Shown piece after piece: positions 24,711-33,803 of a DNA stretch of 43,017 bases. The position numbers and the translations under genes are program-made. Source of the stretch: Clostridiales bacterium (lineage in GTDB: Bacteria > Bacillota > Clostridia > Saccharofermentanales > Saccharofermentanaceae); contig JAGDCV010000040.1 in the NCBI GenBank assembly GCA_017958365.1, positions 1 through 43,017 on the forward strand. The letters run 5' to 3'. Positions within the stretch are counted from its first letter, which is position 1. The number at the start of each line of letters is the position of its first letter. A model generated the notes under the pieces. It was not told the DNA's origin and did not search any database. It saw only the letters and a list, made by a program, of their open reading frames with translations.

Positions 24711-27700
24711 TTAAAGGAAGTAAGCAACTCCTGATTCAAATATCTTCTGATCCTTAATGCCGGGGATGTTAAGAGTCAGATCATCTGCATAACGCTCGGA
24801 GTGACCCATCTTACCGAAGATCCTGCCGTCAGGAGAAAGGATTCCTTCGATGGCGCAATCAGAACCGTTAGGGTTAAAGTCTGTAGTTGCACTCGGAACA
24901 CCTTCATCGCTTACGTAACATGTTGCGATCTGTCCGTTCTCGATAAGTCCCTTAATGATCTCATTTGAAGCAACAAATCTTCCCTCACCGTGAGATACGG
25001 GGATCGAGTAAACATCACCGACATTTACCTTTGTAAGCCAGGGACTGTTATTAGACATGATCTTCGTATTTACGTAAGAACTCTGGTGACGGCCGATGTT
25101 GTTGAATGTCAATGTGGGATCGACGTCAGAAAGTTCCTTGATATCACCGTAAGGCACAAGCCCCAGCTTGATAAGAGCCTGGAAACCGTTACAGATACCG
25201 AGCATGAGACCGTCTCTGTTAAACAGAAGGTCTCTTACTGCCTCAGTTACATACCGGTTTCTGAAAGCAGCCGCAAGGAACTTCGCGGAACCCTCAGGCT
25301 CGTCACCTGCGGAGAATCCGCCCGGGAGCATGATGATATTGCTCTCGTTGATCTTCGAAGCAAGTGTCTTCAAAGATTCCGTGATTGCTTCAGAAGTTCT
25401 GTTCTTGATTACAAATACTGAAGGATCGGCACCAGCTCTCTCGAAAGCCCTTGCCGTATCGATCTCACAGTTTGTTCCCGGGAATACGGGGATTATTACC
25501 TTAGGCTTAGCACCCTTCAATACGCCCGGAGCAGCCTTAAATGTCTTATCAGTCGTAAATGGCTTAACATCATACTTAAGTGTTGCATCAGCTGCAAATG
25601 TCGGAAATATCCTCTCGAGTTTGCCTTCAAAGCTGATTGCCATTGCACCTGCAGATGCTTCGGAGCCGTTATATCTGAATACGGGGTCGGCTGTTGTAGT
25701 TCCAAGGAACTTACCGCCTGTCATCTTGATCTTGTCAACGGCATTACCGTCGTTCGGAATTGCAACGATGACAGCACCGAATGTTCTTGAGAAGAGCTCT
25801 TCTTCCGTAATGTCATCGGCAAAATCAAAGCCCAATGCATTACCGAAACACATCTGTGCAACTCTTGCGGCAACACCTGCTCCTCTTACTACGGCAGCGT
25901 TCTTGAGTTCATTACGTGAGTGAAGCTCCTTCAATGCCTTGAATACACGCAGCACGTGGTCTTTCTTGTAGTAGCCGAGACCATTTCGAGCGGCCTTGAT
26001 AAGATACAGTTTCTGTCCCGGAGCCTTAAGTGTAGCCGTAACCACCTTATCAGTCGTAGTCATGCCGACAGCAAAGGAAACAAGCGTCGGAGGAACATGA
26101 ATGTCGTTGAAAGTTCCGCTCATCGAGTCCTTACCGCCGATGGAAGGCGTGCCGTAATCAAGCTGTGCCTGATATGCACCGAGCAAAGCCTGGAAAGGCT
26201 TACCCCATGTCGCGGGCTCACCCATCCTCTCGAAATACTCCTGGAACGTAAGCCTTGCCTTGGAAGGATCAACACCCATGGCAGCTATCTTTAACAGGGA
26301 CTCAACTACCGCATGGTAAGAACCCGCATAAGGATTCCACTCAGTAAAGTAAGGATCGAATCCGTAAGTCATTACGGATACATCATGTGTCGTACCGTGA
26401 TCAACGGGGATCTTGGATGCCATACCTTCCTCGGGTGAGTTCTGATACTTACCGCCGTAAGGCATTACGACCGTGCCTGCACCGATAGTTGAGTCAAATC
26501 TTTGTGTAAGACCCAATCTGGAGCAGCCGTCGAGTGAATTAAGAGCACCTGCCAAAGACTTGCTGAAGTCACCCTTAACAAACGAAGGAAGCGGTGTATC
26601 TATGTAAGACTCATCCATCTTGGGTGCCGTAACTTCTACCTTTGTATACTGCTTTGCACCGTTGGTATCGATAAAGTCTCTTGCAATGTTAACTATGGTA
26701 TTGCCGTTCCAGGTCATCTTCATAACGGGCTCTTCCGTAACCTTGGCAACGACAGTTGCTTCGAGGTTCTCCTCATCGGCATACTTCATGAACTTATCGA
26801 GATCCTGAGGATGAACTACTACAGCCATACGCTCCTGAGACTCGGAGATGGCGATCTCAGTTCCGTCAAGACCGTCATACTTCTTGGGAACCTTATCAAG
26901 ATCGATCTCAAGACCTGCTGCAAGCTCACCGATAGCAACTGAAACACCGCCTGTACCGAAGTCATTACATCTGATGATTAGCTTCGTAACATCGGGGTTT
27001 CTGAACAGTCTTTGCAGCTTTCTTTCCGTAGGAGGATTACCCTTCTGAACCTCAGAGCCGCAAGTTACAACGGAAGCTGTGTTATGAGCCTTGGATGAAC
27101 CTGTAGCACCGCCGATACCGTCTCTTCCCGTTCTTCCGCCGAGAAGAACGATGATGTCGCCTGCAGAAGGTCTTTCTCTTACGATGTTTTCAGCAGGAGC
27201 AGCGCCGACAACGGCACCGATCTCCATTCTCTTTGCAACATAACCCGGATGATAGATCTCATCAACCTGACCTGTGGCAAGACCGATCTGGTTACCGTAT
27301 GAACAGTAACCGTCTGCGGCTGTACTTACGAGTTTCTTCTGGGAAAGTTTACCCTCAAGCGTCAAAGATACGGGAACCGTCGGGTCACCTGCACCTGTTA
27401 CACGCATTGCCTGATAAACATAAGATCTTCCTGAGAGCGGATCTCTGATAGCGCCGCCTAAGCATGTCGCAGCACCACCGAAAGGCTCGATCTCGGTAGG
27501 ATGGTTATGAGTCTCATTCTTGAACATGAAGATATAATCCTTATCTTCACCGTCTACCTTGATCCTTATCTTGATGGAACATGCATTGATCTCTTCCGAT
27601 TCATCAAGATCATCAAGCTTTCCGTCTTTCTTGAGTTTTCTTGCAGCCATGGTAGCGATATCCATGAGGCAGATATGCTTCTGGTCTATCCTGTCGCCGT

Positions 27701-28490
27701 ATACATCCTTGCGGATCTCAAGATAATCGGCATAAGTTTCCTTAATCTGCTTAGTGAGGTCGTCGTCACCGTCAAACTTGATATCAGTTAATTCGGTAAG
27801 GAATGTAGTGTGTCTGCAGTGATCTGACCAGTATGTATCAAGAACCCTTATCTCAGTAACGGTAGGATTTCTGCTTAGTGTCTTGAAGTAATCCTGAGTG
27901 AACTTGATATCGGCAAAGCTCATTGCAAGTCCCATGGAGCTTCTCAATTCTTCAAGTCCCGCATCATCAAGATCCGTAAAATTATCTATGGTCTCAACTG
28001 TTGTGGGAATGTCGTACTTATCCTCAAGCGTTGAAGGCTTTTCCGAAGATGCTTCACGGCACTCAACGGGATTAATGAGATATCCCTTGATGGCATTCTT
28101 CTGATCGTCAGTTAAGGAACCGAAGAAAGCTACGACCTTTGCAGTCTTTACGATAGGTCTTTCCTTCTGCGTGAGGAACTGTATGCACTGAGCAGCCGAG
28201 TCGGCACGCTGGTCATACTGACCGGGAAGCGATTCGATATTAAGAACGAAGCAGGCATTACCAAGATCTACCGATTCATCATAGACATTATCTACGGGAG
28301 GCTCGGAGAATACTACATTCTTGGCATTCTCATACTCTTCGTCCGTAATACCCGATACATCGTAGCGGTTGATGACTCGTACATCCGTGATCGTCGAGAT
28401 GTCGAGATCGGCGCAGACATCATGCATGATACCCTTTGCTTCTACTGCGAATTCAGGCTTCTTTTCCGATAAGATTCTTCTAACTGACAT
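24711..28490 (-). CDS. purL: Phosphoribosylformylglycinamidine synthase, single-chain PurL-PurQ
   Basis: Converts FGAR, glutamine and ATP to FGAM, the fourth step of IMP synthesis. The 1259-residue chain joins an N-terminal PurS-like part, two AIRS/PurM-like ATP domains (FKNETHNHPTEIEPFGGAAT and GGRTGRDGIGGATGSS) and a C-terminal class I glutaminase (PVFPGTNCEIDTA, nucleophile in MLGICNGFQAL, and SHGEGRF). This long type is typical of many Clostridia and gammaproteobacteria, replacing separate PurS, PurL and PurQ. AAGAGGAT precedes the ATG. It has its own promoter overlapping the htpG stop and is followed directly by rsmA. No PurR box was seen. Confidence 0.97.
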   Translation of the reverse strand: MSVRRILSEKKPEFAVEAKGIMHDVCADLDISTITDVRVINRYDVSGITDEEYENAKNVVFSEPPVDNVYDESVDLGNACFVLNIESLPGQYDQRADSAAQCIQFLTQKERPIVKTAKVVAFFGSLTDDQKNAIKGYLINPVECREASSEKPSTLEDKYDIPTTVETIDNFTDLDDAGLEELRSSMGLAMSFADIKFTQDYFKTLSRNPTVTEIRVLDTYWSDHCRHTTFLTELTDIKFDGDDDLTKQIKETYADYLEIRKDVYGDRIDQKHICLMDIATMAARKLKKDGKLDDLDESEEINACSIKIRIKVDGEDKDYIFMFKNETHNHPTEIEPFGGAATCLGGAIRDPLSGRSYVYQAMRVTGAGDPTVPVSLTLEGKLSQKKLVSTAADGYCSYGNQIGLATGQVDEIYHPGYVAKRMEIGAVVGAAPAENIVRERPSAGDIIVLLGGRTGRDGIGGATGSSKAHNTASVVTCGSEVQKGNPPTERKLQRLFRNPDVTKLIIRCNDFGTGGVSVAIGELAAGLEIDLDKVPKKYDGLDGTEIAISESQERMAVVVHPQDLDKFMKYADEENLEATVVAKVTEEPVMKMTWNGNTIVNIARDFIDTNGAKQYTKVEVTAPKMDESYIDTPLPSFVKGDFSKSLAGALNSLDGCSRLGLTQRFDSTIGAGTVVMPYGGKYQNSPEEGMASKIPVDHGTTHDVSVMTYGFDPYFTEWNPYAGSYHAVVESLLKIAAMGVDPSKARLTFQEYFERMGEPATWGKPFQALLGAYQAQLDYGTPSIGGKDSMSGTFNDIHVPPTLVSFAVGMTTTDKVVTATLKAPGQKLYLIKAARNGLGYYKKDHVLRVFKALKELHSRNELKNAAVVRGAGVAARVAQMCFGNALGFDFADDITEEELFSRTFGAVIVAIPNDGNAVDKIKMTGGKFLGTTTADPVFRYNGSEASAGAMAISFEGKLERIFPTFAADATLKYDVKPFTTDKTFKAAPGVLKGAKPKVIIPVFPGTNCEIDTARAFERAGADPSVFVIKNRTSEAITESLKTLASKINESNIIMLPGGFSAGDEPEGSAKFLAAAFRNRYVTEAVRDLLFNRDGLMLGICNGFQALIKLGLVPYGDIKELSDVDPTLTFNNIGRHQSSYVNTKIMSNNSPWLTKVNVGDVYSIPVSHGEGRFVASNEIIKGLIENGQIATCYVSDEGVPSATTDFNPNGSDCAIEGILSPDGRIFGKMGHSERYADDLTLNIPGIKDQKIFESGVAYFL

Positions 28491-28521
28491 TTTGGGATCC
28501 TCTTCCTGTTATTATGCGGTA

Positions 28522-28530
28522 ATTATATCA
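28522..28530 (-). promoter_or_regulatory. Extended -10 promoter of purL overlapping the htpG stop codon
   Basis: On the - strand TGATATAAT fits TGn-TATAAT; its TGA is also the stop codon of htpG. Start of transcription is expected near 28515, giving a leader of about 24 bases that contains the AAGAGGAT ribosome site of purL. No clear -35 is visible. Confidence 0.6.
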
Positions 28531-30456
28531 GATATTGTCGGCTGACTTTGATAATAACTCGTTGTTATACTTCAAAAATCTTGACAATCCTTCACTGTCG
28601 AGCGTTCCGTGGGCAAGCTCGGCTTGATCATAGATATGCTTAGCAAGCCTCTCGGTCTGCTCTTTCTTCGTTCCCATGGCCTCAAGCGCTCTTAACTTGC
28701 CGATTAGAGGACTGTCCGTATTAACTACCAGTTCGGTATTAACCGGGAACAACTCATCAAGATTCAGGGGTTCCTGGCCTGATGCCTTATTCATGGCATT
28801 CATGCGCTCATACTGCTTTCTCATGTCCTGCATGCGTCTGTTCTGCTCGGATTCCATGATAAGTGCAGGCATCGAATCAGCACCGAGAGCCTTGGCACTT
28901 ACTTCAAGCTTATCGTTGCCCAAAGCTGCTCTGAAGAACTCCTTAAGCTTGTTTCTCGTCTCGTCGTCACTGTCTTCACCGGACAGATCGGCATCAACTC
29001 TCTTGAATCTTAAATCCTGATACTTGTACTCGAGGAATGATATGAAGTTATCATCGATCTCCTCATCAAGTACGATGACGTTAAATCCGTCATTAACGGC
29101 CATCTCTACGTAAGCTGCCTGAGCAACCTTATCATTCGTATATCTGACTTCCTTCTTCTCCTTCGTAAGTTCTTCCATCGTAAGGTGCTTTCCGTCTACC
29201 GTCTTAAACAGGCAGATGTCCTTGACCTTATCGTAGAACTTCTCTTCCTTCATCATTCCGTACTTAACAAATACTGAAATGTCGGACCAGTAACGCTCGA
29301 ATGACTCCCTGTCGTTCTTATATAGTTCATTAAGTTTGTCCGATACTTTCTTAATGATATGACCGGAGAGTTTCTTAACATATTCATCCTGCTGCAATGC
29401 AGATCTTGATACATTCAAAGGAAGATCTGAACAATCAAGGCAGCCCTGAAGCAGGAACAGGAAATCAGGGATGATCTCCTCGATGTTATCTGCAACGAAT
29501 ACCTGGTGATTATAGATCTTGATCCTTCCCTCGAGTGACTGATAGATATTATCTGTCTTAGGGAAATAAAGGATGCCCTGCAAAGTAAACGGATAATCCA
29601 TATTAAGATGTATCCAGAACAAAGGATCATATCCGTCATTGAATACACTGTGATAGAAAGACTTATATTCCTCATCAGTACATTCTGAAGGCTTCTTAAG
29701 CCACAGGGGATTCTTATTGTTGATAGGAGCATAATCAAGGTCATGAGGCTCGAATGTCTCGCCCTTCTCCTCAGCTTCCTTCTTACGCTTCTGCTCTGAT
29801 TCCTCATGGAGTCTGTCAGCCTTAACGTCGATGAAGAAGATATCGACAGGTACAAAAGAACAATACTTTCTTAAAGTCATTCGAAGCGTAGCAGCATCAA
29901 AGATCTTCTGTGCTTCTTCGGAAAGCGTCAATGTGATCGCAGTTCCTCTTCCTTCACGGTCGGATTTCTCGACTGTATATTCCATTCCGTCTTCTGAAGT
30001 CCATGCAACGGCCTAGGATCCTTCCTCGAAGCTTTTTGTATCGATCCTGACCTTATCGGCAACCATGAATGCCGAATAAAAGCCCAGACCGAAGTGACCG
30101 ATGATGCCGGACTTATCCGTTGACTGCTCCTGATACTTGGTAACAAAATCCAAAGCACCTGAGAATGCGATCTGATTGATGTACTTATCGATCTCCTCAG
30201 CGGTCATGCCGATACCGTTATCTTCGAAGACCAAAGTCTTGTTATCGTCATCATATATAACGTTGATCTTAAAATCTTCACCGTCTTCCGTCTTTGCCTT
30301 GCCTAATTCAACAAGCCTTCTTAACTTAGCTACTGCATCAGCGCAGTTAGAAACCAGCTCACGGACAAATATGTCCTGATCTGAATAAAGCCACTGTCTG
30401 ATTACAGGGAAAATGTTTTCAGTTGTTACCGATACCTTGCCGCTTCTCGCGTCCAT
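28528..30456 (-). pseudogene. htpG: Hsp90-family chaperone HtpG, interrupted by one in-frame TAG
   Basis: Bacterial Hsp90. The gene reads as one continuous 642-codon frame except for a TAG at 30015-30013 (codon 148). Before it lies the start of the GHKL ATPase domain: FVRELVSNCADAVAKLRRL, EDNGIGM and the lid segment GHFGLGFYSAFMVADKV. After it the frame resumes at AVAWTSEDG and continues through the middle and C-terminal domains to TGA. There is no frameshift and no missing sequence, and the total length is normal. The codon before it is serine, and homologues usually have a K, Q or E type residue in this loop. A downstream ATG at 29985 has no ribosome site. Explanations are a recent nonsense mutation, a sequencing or assembly error, or amber suppression; smpB ends in TAG, which argues against general recoding. 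Confidence 0.9.
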
Positions 30457-30481
30457 CTATATCGCCTCCGTTTATATTTGA

Positions 30482-31339
30482 TTAGCGTTTTGCTGATGCG
30501 ATGTACTCGTCAGCAATGCGTTGATAACTTCTTTGGATACTCTTAAGAAGTTCATTGTCAGCAGAATTAAGTTCATACCCGTCAATATACTTAACAGGAA
30601 GGATATCAAAAGGCGTGCTTGATACAAACAACGCTGCATCTTTATCACTGATGATCTCATCAAGAGTAAACATTCCAATCTTAAGTTCGGCTCCGGAAGT
30701 TTCCAGAGCTTTCATGACACGGTTTCTCGTGATACCGAGAAGAATCTTCTCATCAGGTGCCGAATAAACACATCCTGACTTGATAACAAAGAGATTGGAC
30801 TTGGAGCCCTCATAGAGCTTACCGGAATTATCCGTTAATATCAGTTCATACGGCTTGCCGTGTGCATTCTCCTGAGAGAACTTTTCAGCAACCGCAGCCT
30901 TATAATCACCACGGAAAACCTTGATATTAGGTGCAACGCGCTCCCACTTCAGCGTAAGCGTGTTTATCCCCTCTTCGAAAAGCTTCGCATCAGGGATGTT
31001 CGCTTCACAGGCATGAATGAGAAGGTGGCTCTTCGTAAGAACTATTCTCAATGATCCGTCAAAGTCAGGATCAAGATCTGCAAGGAAAGAATTGCACTTT
31101 AAGTGGATATCATCAATATCGACATCAAAGTTCTCGATACCTTCTACAGACTTACTGAGCCTTGATAGGTGGTCTTCAAAGAATAAAGCTACTCCCTGCT
31201 TTACTCTTAATGTCTCATAGTAAGTAACTTCATCTGTCGGAACTTTAAGCAAAGCAGCTTCGTCACTATCACTAAGAACCTTTTTACCGTCAAAATAATA
31301 GAATCCGCCGATCGGATTTTCTAACATTGGATAAGCCAT
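30482..31339 (-). CDS. Class IV aminotransferase (branched-chain aminotransferase / ADC-lyase type)
   Basis: PLP enzyme of fold type IV, 285 residues. Visible features are YETLRVKQGVALFFEDHLSRL near the N-terminus, the Schiff-base lysine in GDYKAAVAEK, and LYEGSKSNLFVI followed by LLGITRNRVM, where EGxxxN and GITR are the glutamate and phosphate sites. The group contains BCAT, D-amino-acid transaminase and aminodeoxychorismate lyase. The sequence does not settle which reaction; I favour an aminotransferase. TAGGAG precedes the ATG, htpG follows 26 bases later, and it has a divergent promoter facing the helicase gene. Confidence 0.82.
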   Translation of the reverse strand: MAYPMLENPIGGFYYFDGKKVLSDSDEAALLKVPTDEVTYYETLRVKQGVALFFEDHLSRLSKSVEGIENFDVDIDDIHLKCNSFLADLDPDFDGSLRIVLTKSHLLIHACEANIPDAKLFEEGINTLTLKWERVAPNIKVFRGDYKAAVAEKFSQENAHGKPYELILTDNSGKLYEGSKSNLFVIKSGCVYSAPDEKILLGITRNRVMKALETSGAELKIGMFTLDEIISDKDAALFVSSTPFDILPVKYIDGYELNSADNELLKSIQRSYQRIADEYIASAKR

Positions 31340-31368
31340 AAAAACTCCTAAGATAATTTACCTATGTA

Positions 31369-31377
31369 ATCATATCA
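31369..31377 (-). promoter_or_regulatory. Extended -10 promoter of the aminotransferase-htpG unit
   Basis: TGATATGAT on the - strand fits the TGn-TATAAT extended -10 with one mismatch. Start would be near 31362, giving a leader of about 23 bases with TAGGAG. It stands back to back with the helicase promoter at 31404-31412. Confidence 0.5.
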
Positions 31378-31403
31378 CTATTTAATAAAAATAAATAATG
31401 AAA

Positions 31404-31412
31404 TGCTATAAT
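31404..31412 (+). promoter_or_regulatory. Extended -10 promoter placing the start at the helicase ATG
   Basis: TGCTATAAT is a perfect extended -10. Exactly six bases separate it from ATG 31419, so the first transcribed base should be the A of the start codon. No ribosome site is present. The upstream sequence is AT-rich and lacks a -35. Confidence 0.7.
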
Positions 31413-31418
31413 CAATTA

Positions 31419-33803
31419 ATGAATTCGTTAAGTGTCTCAGTCACGGCTTTGGCAAGGTTTGTATCAAGAACCGGAAACCTGTCTTCAGCAGGTGCATTCG
31501 GCTCTGTTTCAGGCATTGAAGGCACTATGCTCCATAAGAGGATATTTGCTGATCTAAGAAAGCAATACGGCGATGAATTCGAGACAGAACACAGATTATC
31601 CCATACATATGAATACGATGATGAAGGTGCTTCGATAGACCTTAACATCAACGGCCGTGCAGACATCTTATTCATTAAAGATCAGGAAGGCCTTCCCCAC
31701 ATAATCGAGATCAAATCCTTTAACTCGAGCAAGACCAGATACGATAAACTCGTCCATACCGACCACGAGGCTCAGCTTAAGATATACGCAGCCTTGTATT
31801 TTCTTGATAATCCCGGACTTAATGAGATGAACATAACTTTAAGATATGTGAATATCACGTCTTTGGAAGCTGTGGAAAACACGCAGAAAATTACAAGAGC
31901 AGATGCACTTATCATCTATGAGGATCATGCTCTCACATACATTGAGTTTGTAAAGAAACTTCTTCAATATGACCAAAACCTGTTCTCGAGCGTTAAGGAA
32001 ATGAAGTTTCCTTACGAGAGCATACGTAACGGTCAGAAGGAACTCATGAGAAGCGTACTGCAAAGCCTGTCGACGAACGAGATCCTTTTCGCGCTGGCAC
32101 CGACCGGAACGGGAAAGACAATATCCGTGCTCTACCCTGCCATCAAAGGTCTTCTTCGCAACAAATACGATAAGATCTTCTACCTTACGGCAAAGACGCA
32201 GACACGTGTCGTTGCAGCGAAAGCTCTTAACGACATGCGTAACAAAGGGCTTCTCATAAGATCCATCACGCTTAAATCCAAGGAGCAGATGTGTCTTTTG
32301 AACCGCAAGTGTGATACCAAGGGGTGCATATATGCGGAAGGCTACTATAACAGGCTTATCCCTGCCTTAACCGAGGTCTTGACGCACGACGAGCTTACTC
32401 CCGATATCATAACCAGGATAGCAGTAAAACACAGGATATGTCCGCATGAGCTAAGTCTTGATGCCATGAATTACTGCACGGTCGTTATAGGAGACTATAA
32501 CCATGCCTTTGACCCCAGAGTATCTCTTATCAGGGCATTTGATGAGGAAGAAGGCACGCGTAATGCAGTTCTTATCGATGAGGCACACAACATGGTGGAC
32601 AGATCCCGTTCCATGTTCTCGGCTTCATTAAGTAAATCACTTATTAACAGGATGCAGAAAGCCTTTAAAGGTCGAGATCCGCGTGTCGAATCTTTCCTCG
32701 CGCAGGCGGATGGTTACTATAACAGGATAAGGGATCTTCTGACATCGGATCAGTCTGCCCTTCATGAGTTGGAAGGAATCGAGGAGAAGAATACTTTAAG
32801 GACTGTAAACTTTGAAGGCACTACCAAAAGGCCTTTGAAGCTTTATACGATACTATGGAGATCGATAAGGCTGCTCATGCCTTTGTTGGACCTTCTTGAA
32901 CCCGGGGAGCTTCGCGATACTGCACTCGAGTATTTCTTCGAGACACGCTTTTTCCTTACCATCTTCGAGCTTGAATATGATGATAACTACATCACCACAT
33001 TTAATCTTGAAGGCGGTGACGTAACAGTAGGCTTTGTCTGTCTTGATGCATCGGAGAAGATAAGGTCCAGAATTGAGGAGCATTATCCTGCAGTATTCTT
33101 CTCTGCGACATTATCGCCTTTTGAGTATTACCGTAATGTCATCGTAGGTAAAAACTGCGAGAGCGTAAGGCATATTGAACTAGCCTCCCCCTTCCCGCCT
33201 GAGAACCTCGAACTGATGATAGATTCCTCAATCAATACTTCTTACAAGTACAGACAGGAAACTCTTCCCGCTCTTACAAAAAGGATATGTGATGAACTTA
33301 AGATGCGTCAGGGAAACTACATGGTATTCCTGCCGTCATTTGAATATCTTGATATGGTCTATGCGTCCTGTGAGAACACACTTAAAGGCATTACAAATCT
33401 TAAGATGATCAAGCAGACTCCATCCATGACCACGATCGAGAAAGAATCATTTCTTGCAGCTTACGATCAGGCTTATGACGGTCTTCTTGTAGGATTTGCC
33501 GTGCTTGGAGGCCACTTCGGAGAGGGTATCGATCTTACGGGTGAGAAACTTTCAGGCGTTGTGATCGTAGGCGTAGGCATCCCCAAGATATCGCCCGAGA
33601 GACAGATCCTATCTAATTACTATACCGAGAAATTCGGTGACGGATTTGCATTTGCCTACAGGTTCCCGGGGTGGGAGAAAGTCCTTCAGGCCGTAGGAAG
33701 AGTAATAAGGACCGAAGAAGATACGGGGTTTGCTTTGCTCATTGACGAGAGACTCGATAAACCCGAGTATTTTACGCTTTACCCTGATAACTGGAGAATC
33801 TGA
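31419..33803 (+). CDS. XPD/DinG-like Fe-S DNA helicase with N-terminal PD-(D/E)XK nuclease domain
   Basis: 794 residues from ATG 31419. The first 185 or so form a RecB/Cas4-type nuclease domain: MLHKRIF (H39), GRADILF (D82), IIEIKS (E97, K99) and EAQLKIYA (Q119, Y123). The rest is a superfamily 2 helicase: Walker A APTGTGKT (227-234), C292, C298, C303 and C341 as likely ligands of an XPD-type 4Fe-4S cluster, DEAH at 387-390, GEGIDLTG and QAVGRVIR. A likely role is DNA repair or processing of flaps. A longer frame from 31398 would include the promoter, so I prefer 31419. The convergent MFS gene begins on the next base after the stop. Confidence 0.88.
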   Translation: MNSLSVSVTALARFVSRTGNLSSAGAFGSVSGIEGTMLHKRIFADLRKQYGDEFETEHRLSHTYEYDDEGASIDLNINGRADILFIKDQEGLPHIIEIKSFNSSKTRYDKLVHTDHEAQLKIYAALYFLDNPGLNEMNITLRYVNITSLEAVENTQKITRADALIIYEDHALTYIEFVKKLLQYDQNLFSSVKEMKFPYESIRNGQKELMRSVLQSLSTNEILFALAPTGTGKTISVLYPAIKGLLRNKYDKIFYLTAKTQTRVVAAKALNDMRNKGLLIRSITLKSKEQMCLLNRKCDTKGCIYAEGYYNRLIPALTEVLTHDELTPDIITRIAVKHRICPHELSLDAMNYCTVVIGDYNHAFDPRVSLIRAFDEEEGTRNAVLIDEAHNMVDRSRSMFSASLSKSLINRMQKAFKGRDPRVESFLAQADGYYNRIRDLLTSDQSALHELEGIEEKNTLRTVNFEGTTKRPLKLYTILWRSIRLLMPLLDLLEPGELRDTALEYFFETRFFLTIFELEYDDNYITTFNLEGGDVTVGFVCLDASEKIRSRIEEHYPAVFFSATLSPFEYYRNVIVGKNCESVRHIELASPFPPENLELMIDSSINTSYKYRQETLPALTKRICDELKMRQGNYMVFLPSFEYLDMVYASCENTLKGITNLKMIKQTPSMTTIEKESFLAAYDQAYDGLLVGFAVLGGHFGEGIDLTGEKLSGVVIVGVGIPKISPERQILSNYYTEKFGDGFAFAYRFPGWEKVLQAVGRVIRTEEDTGFALLIDERLDKPEYFTLYPDNWRI

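Noticed and set aside
28528..30456. General recoding of TAG as a sense codon, based on htpG
   Set aside because: smpB terminates at TAG in the right place, so amber acts as a stop here; a single event in htpG is simpler.
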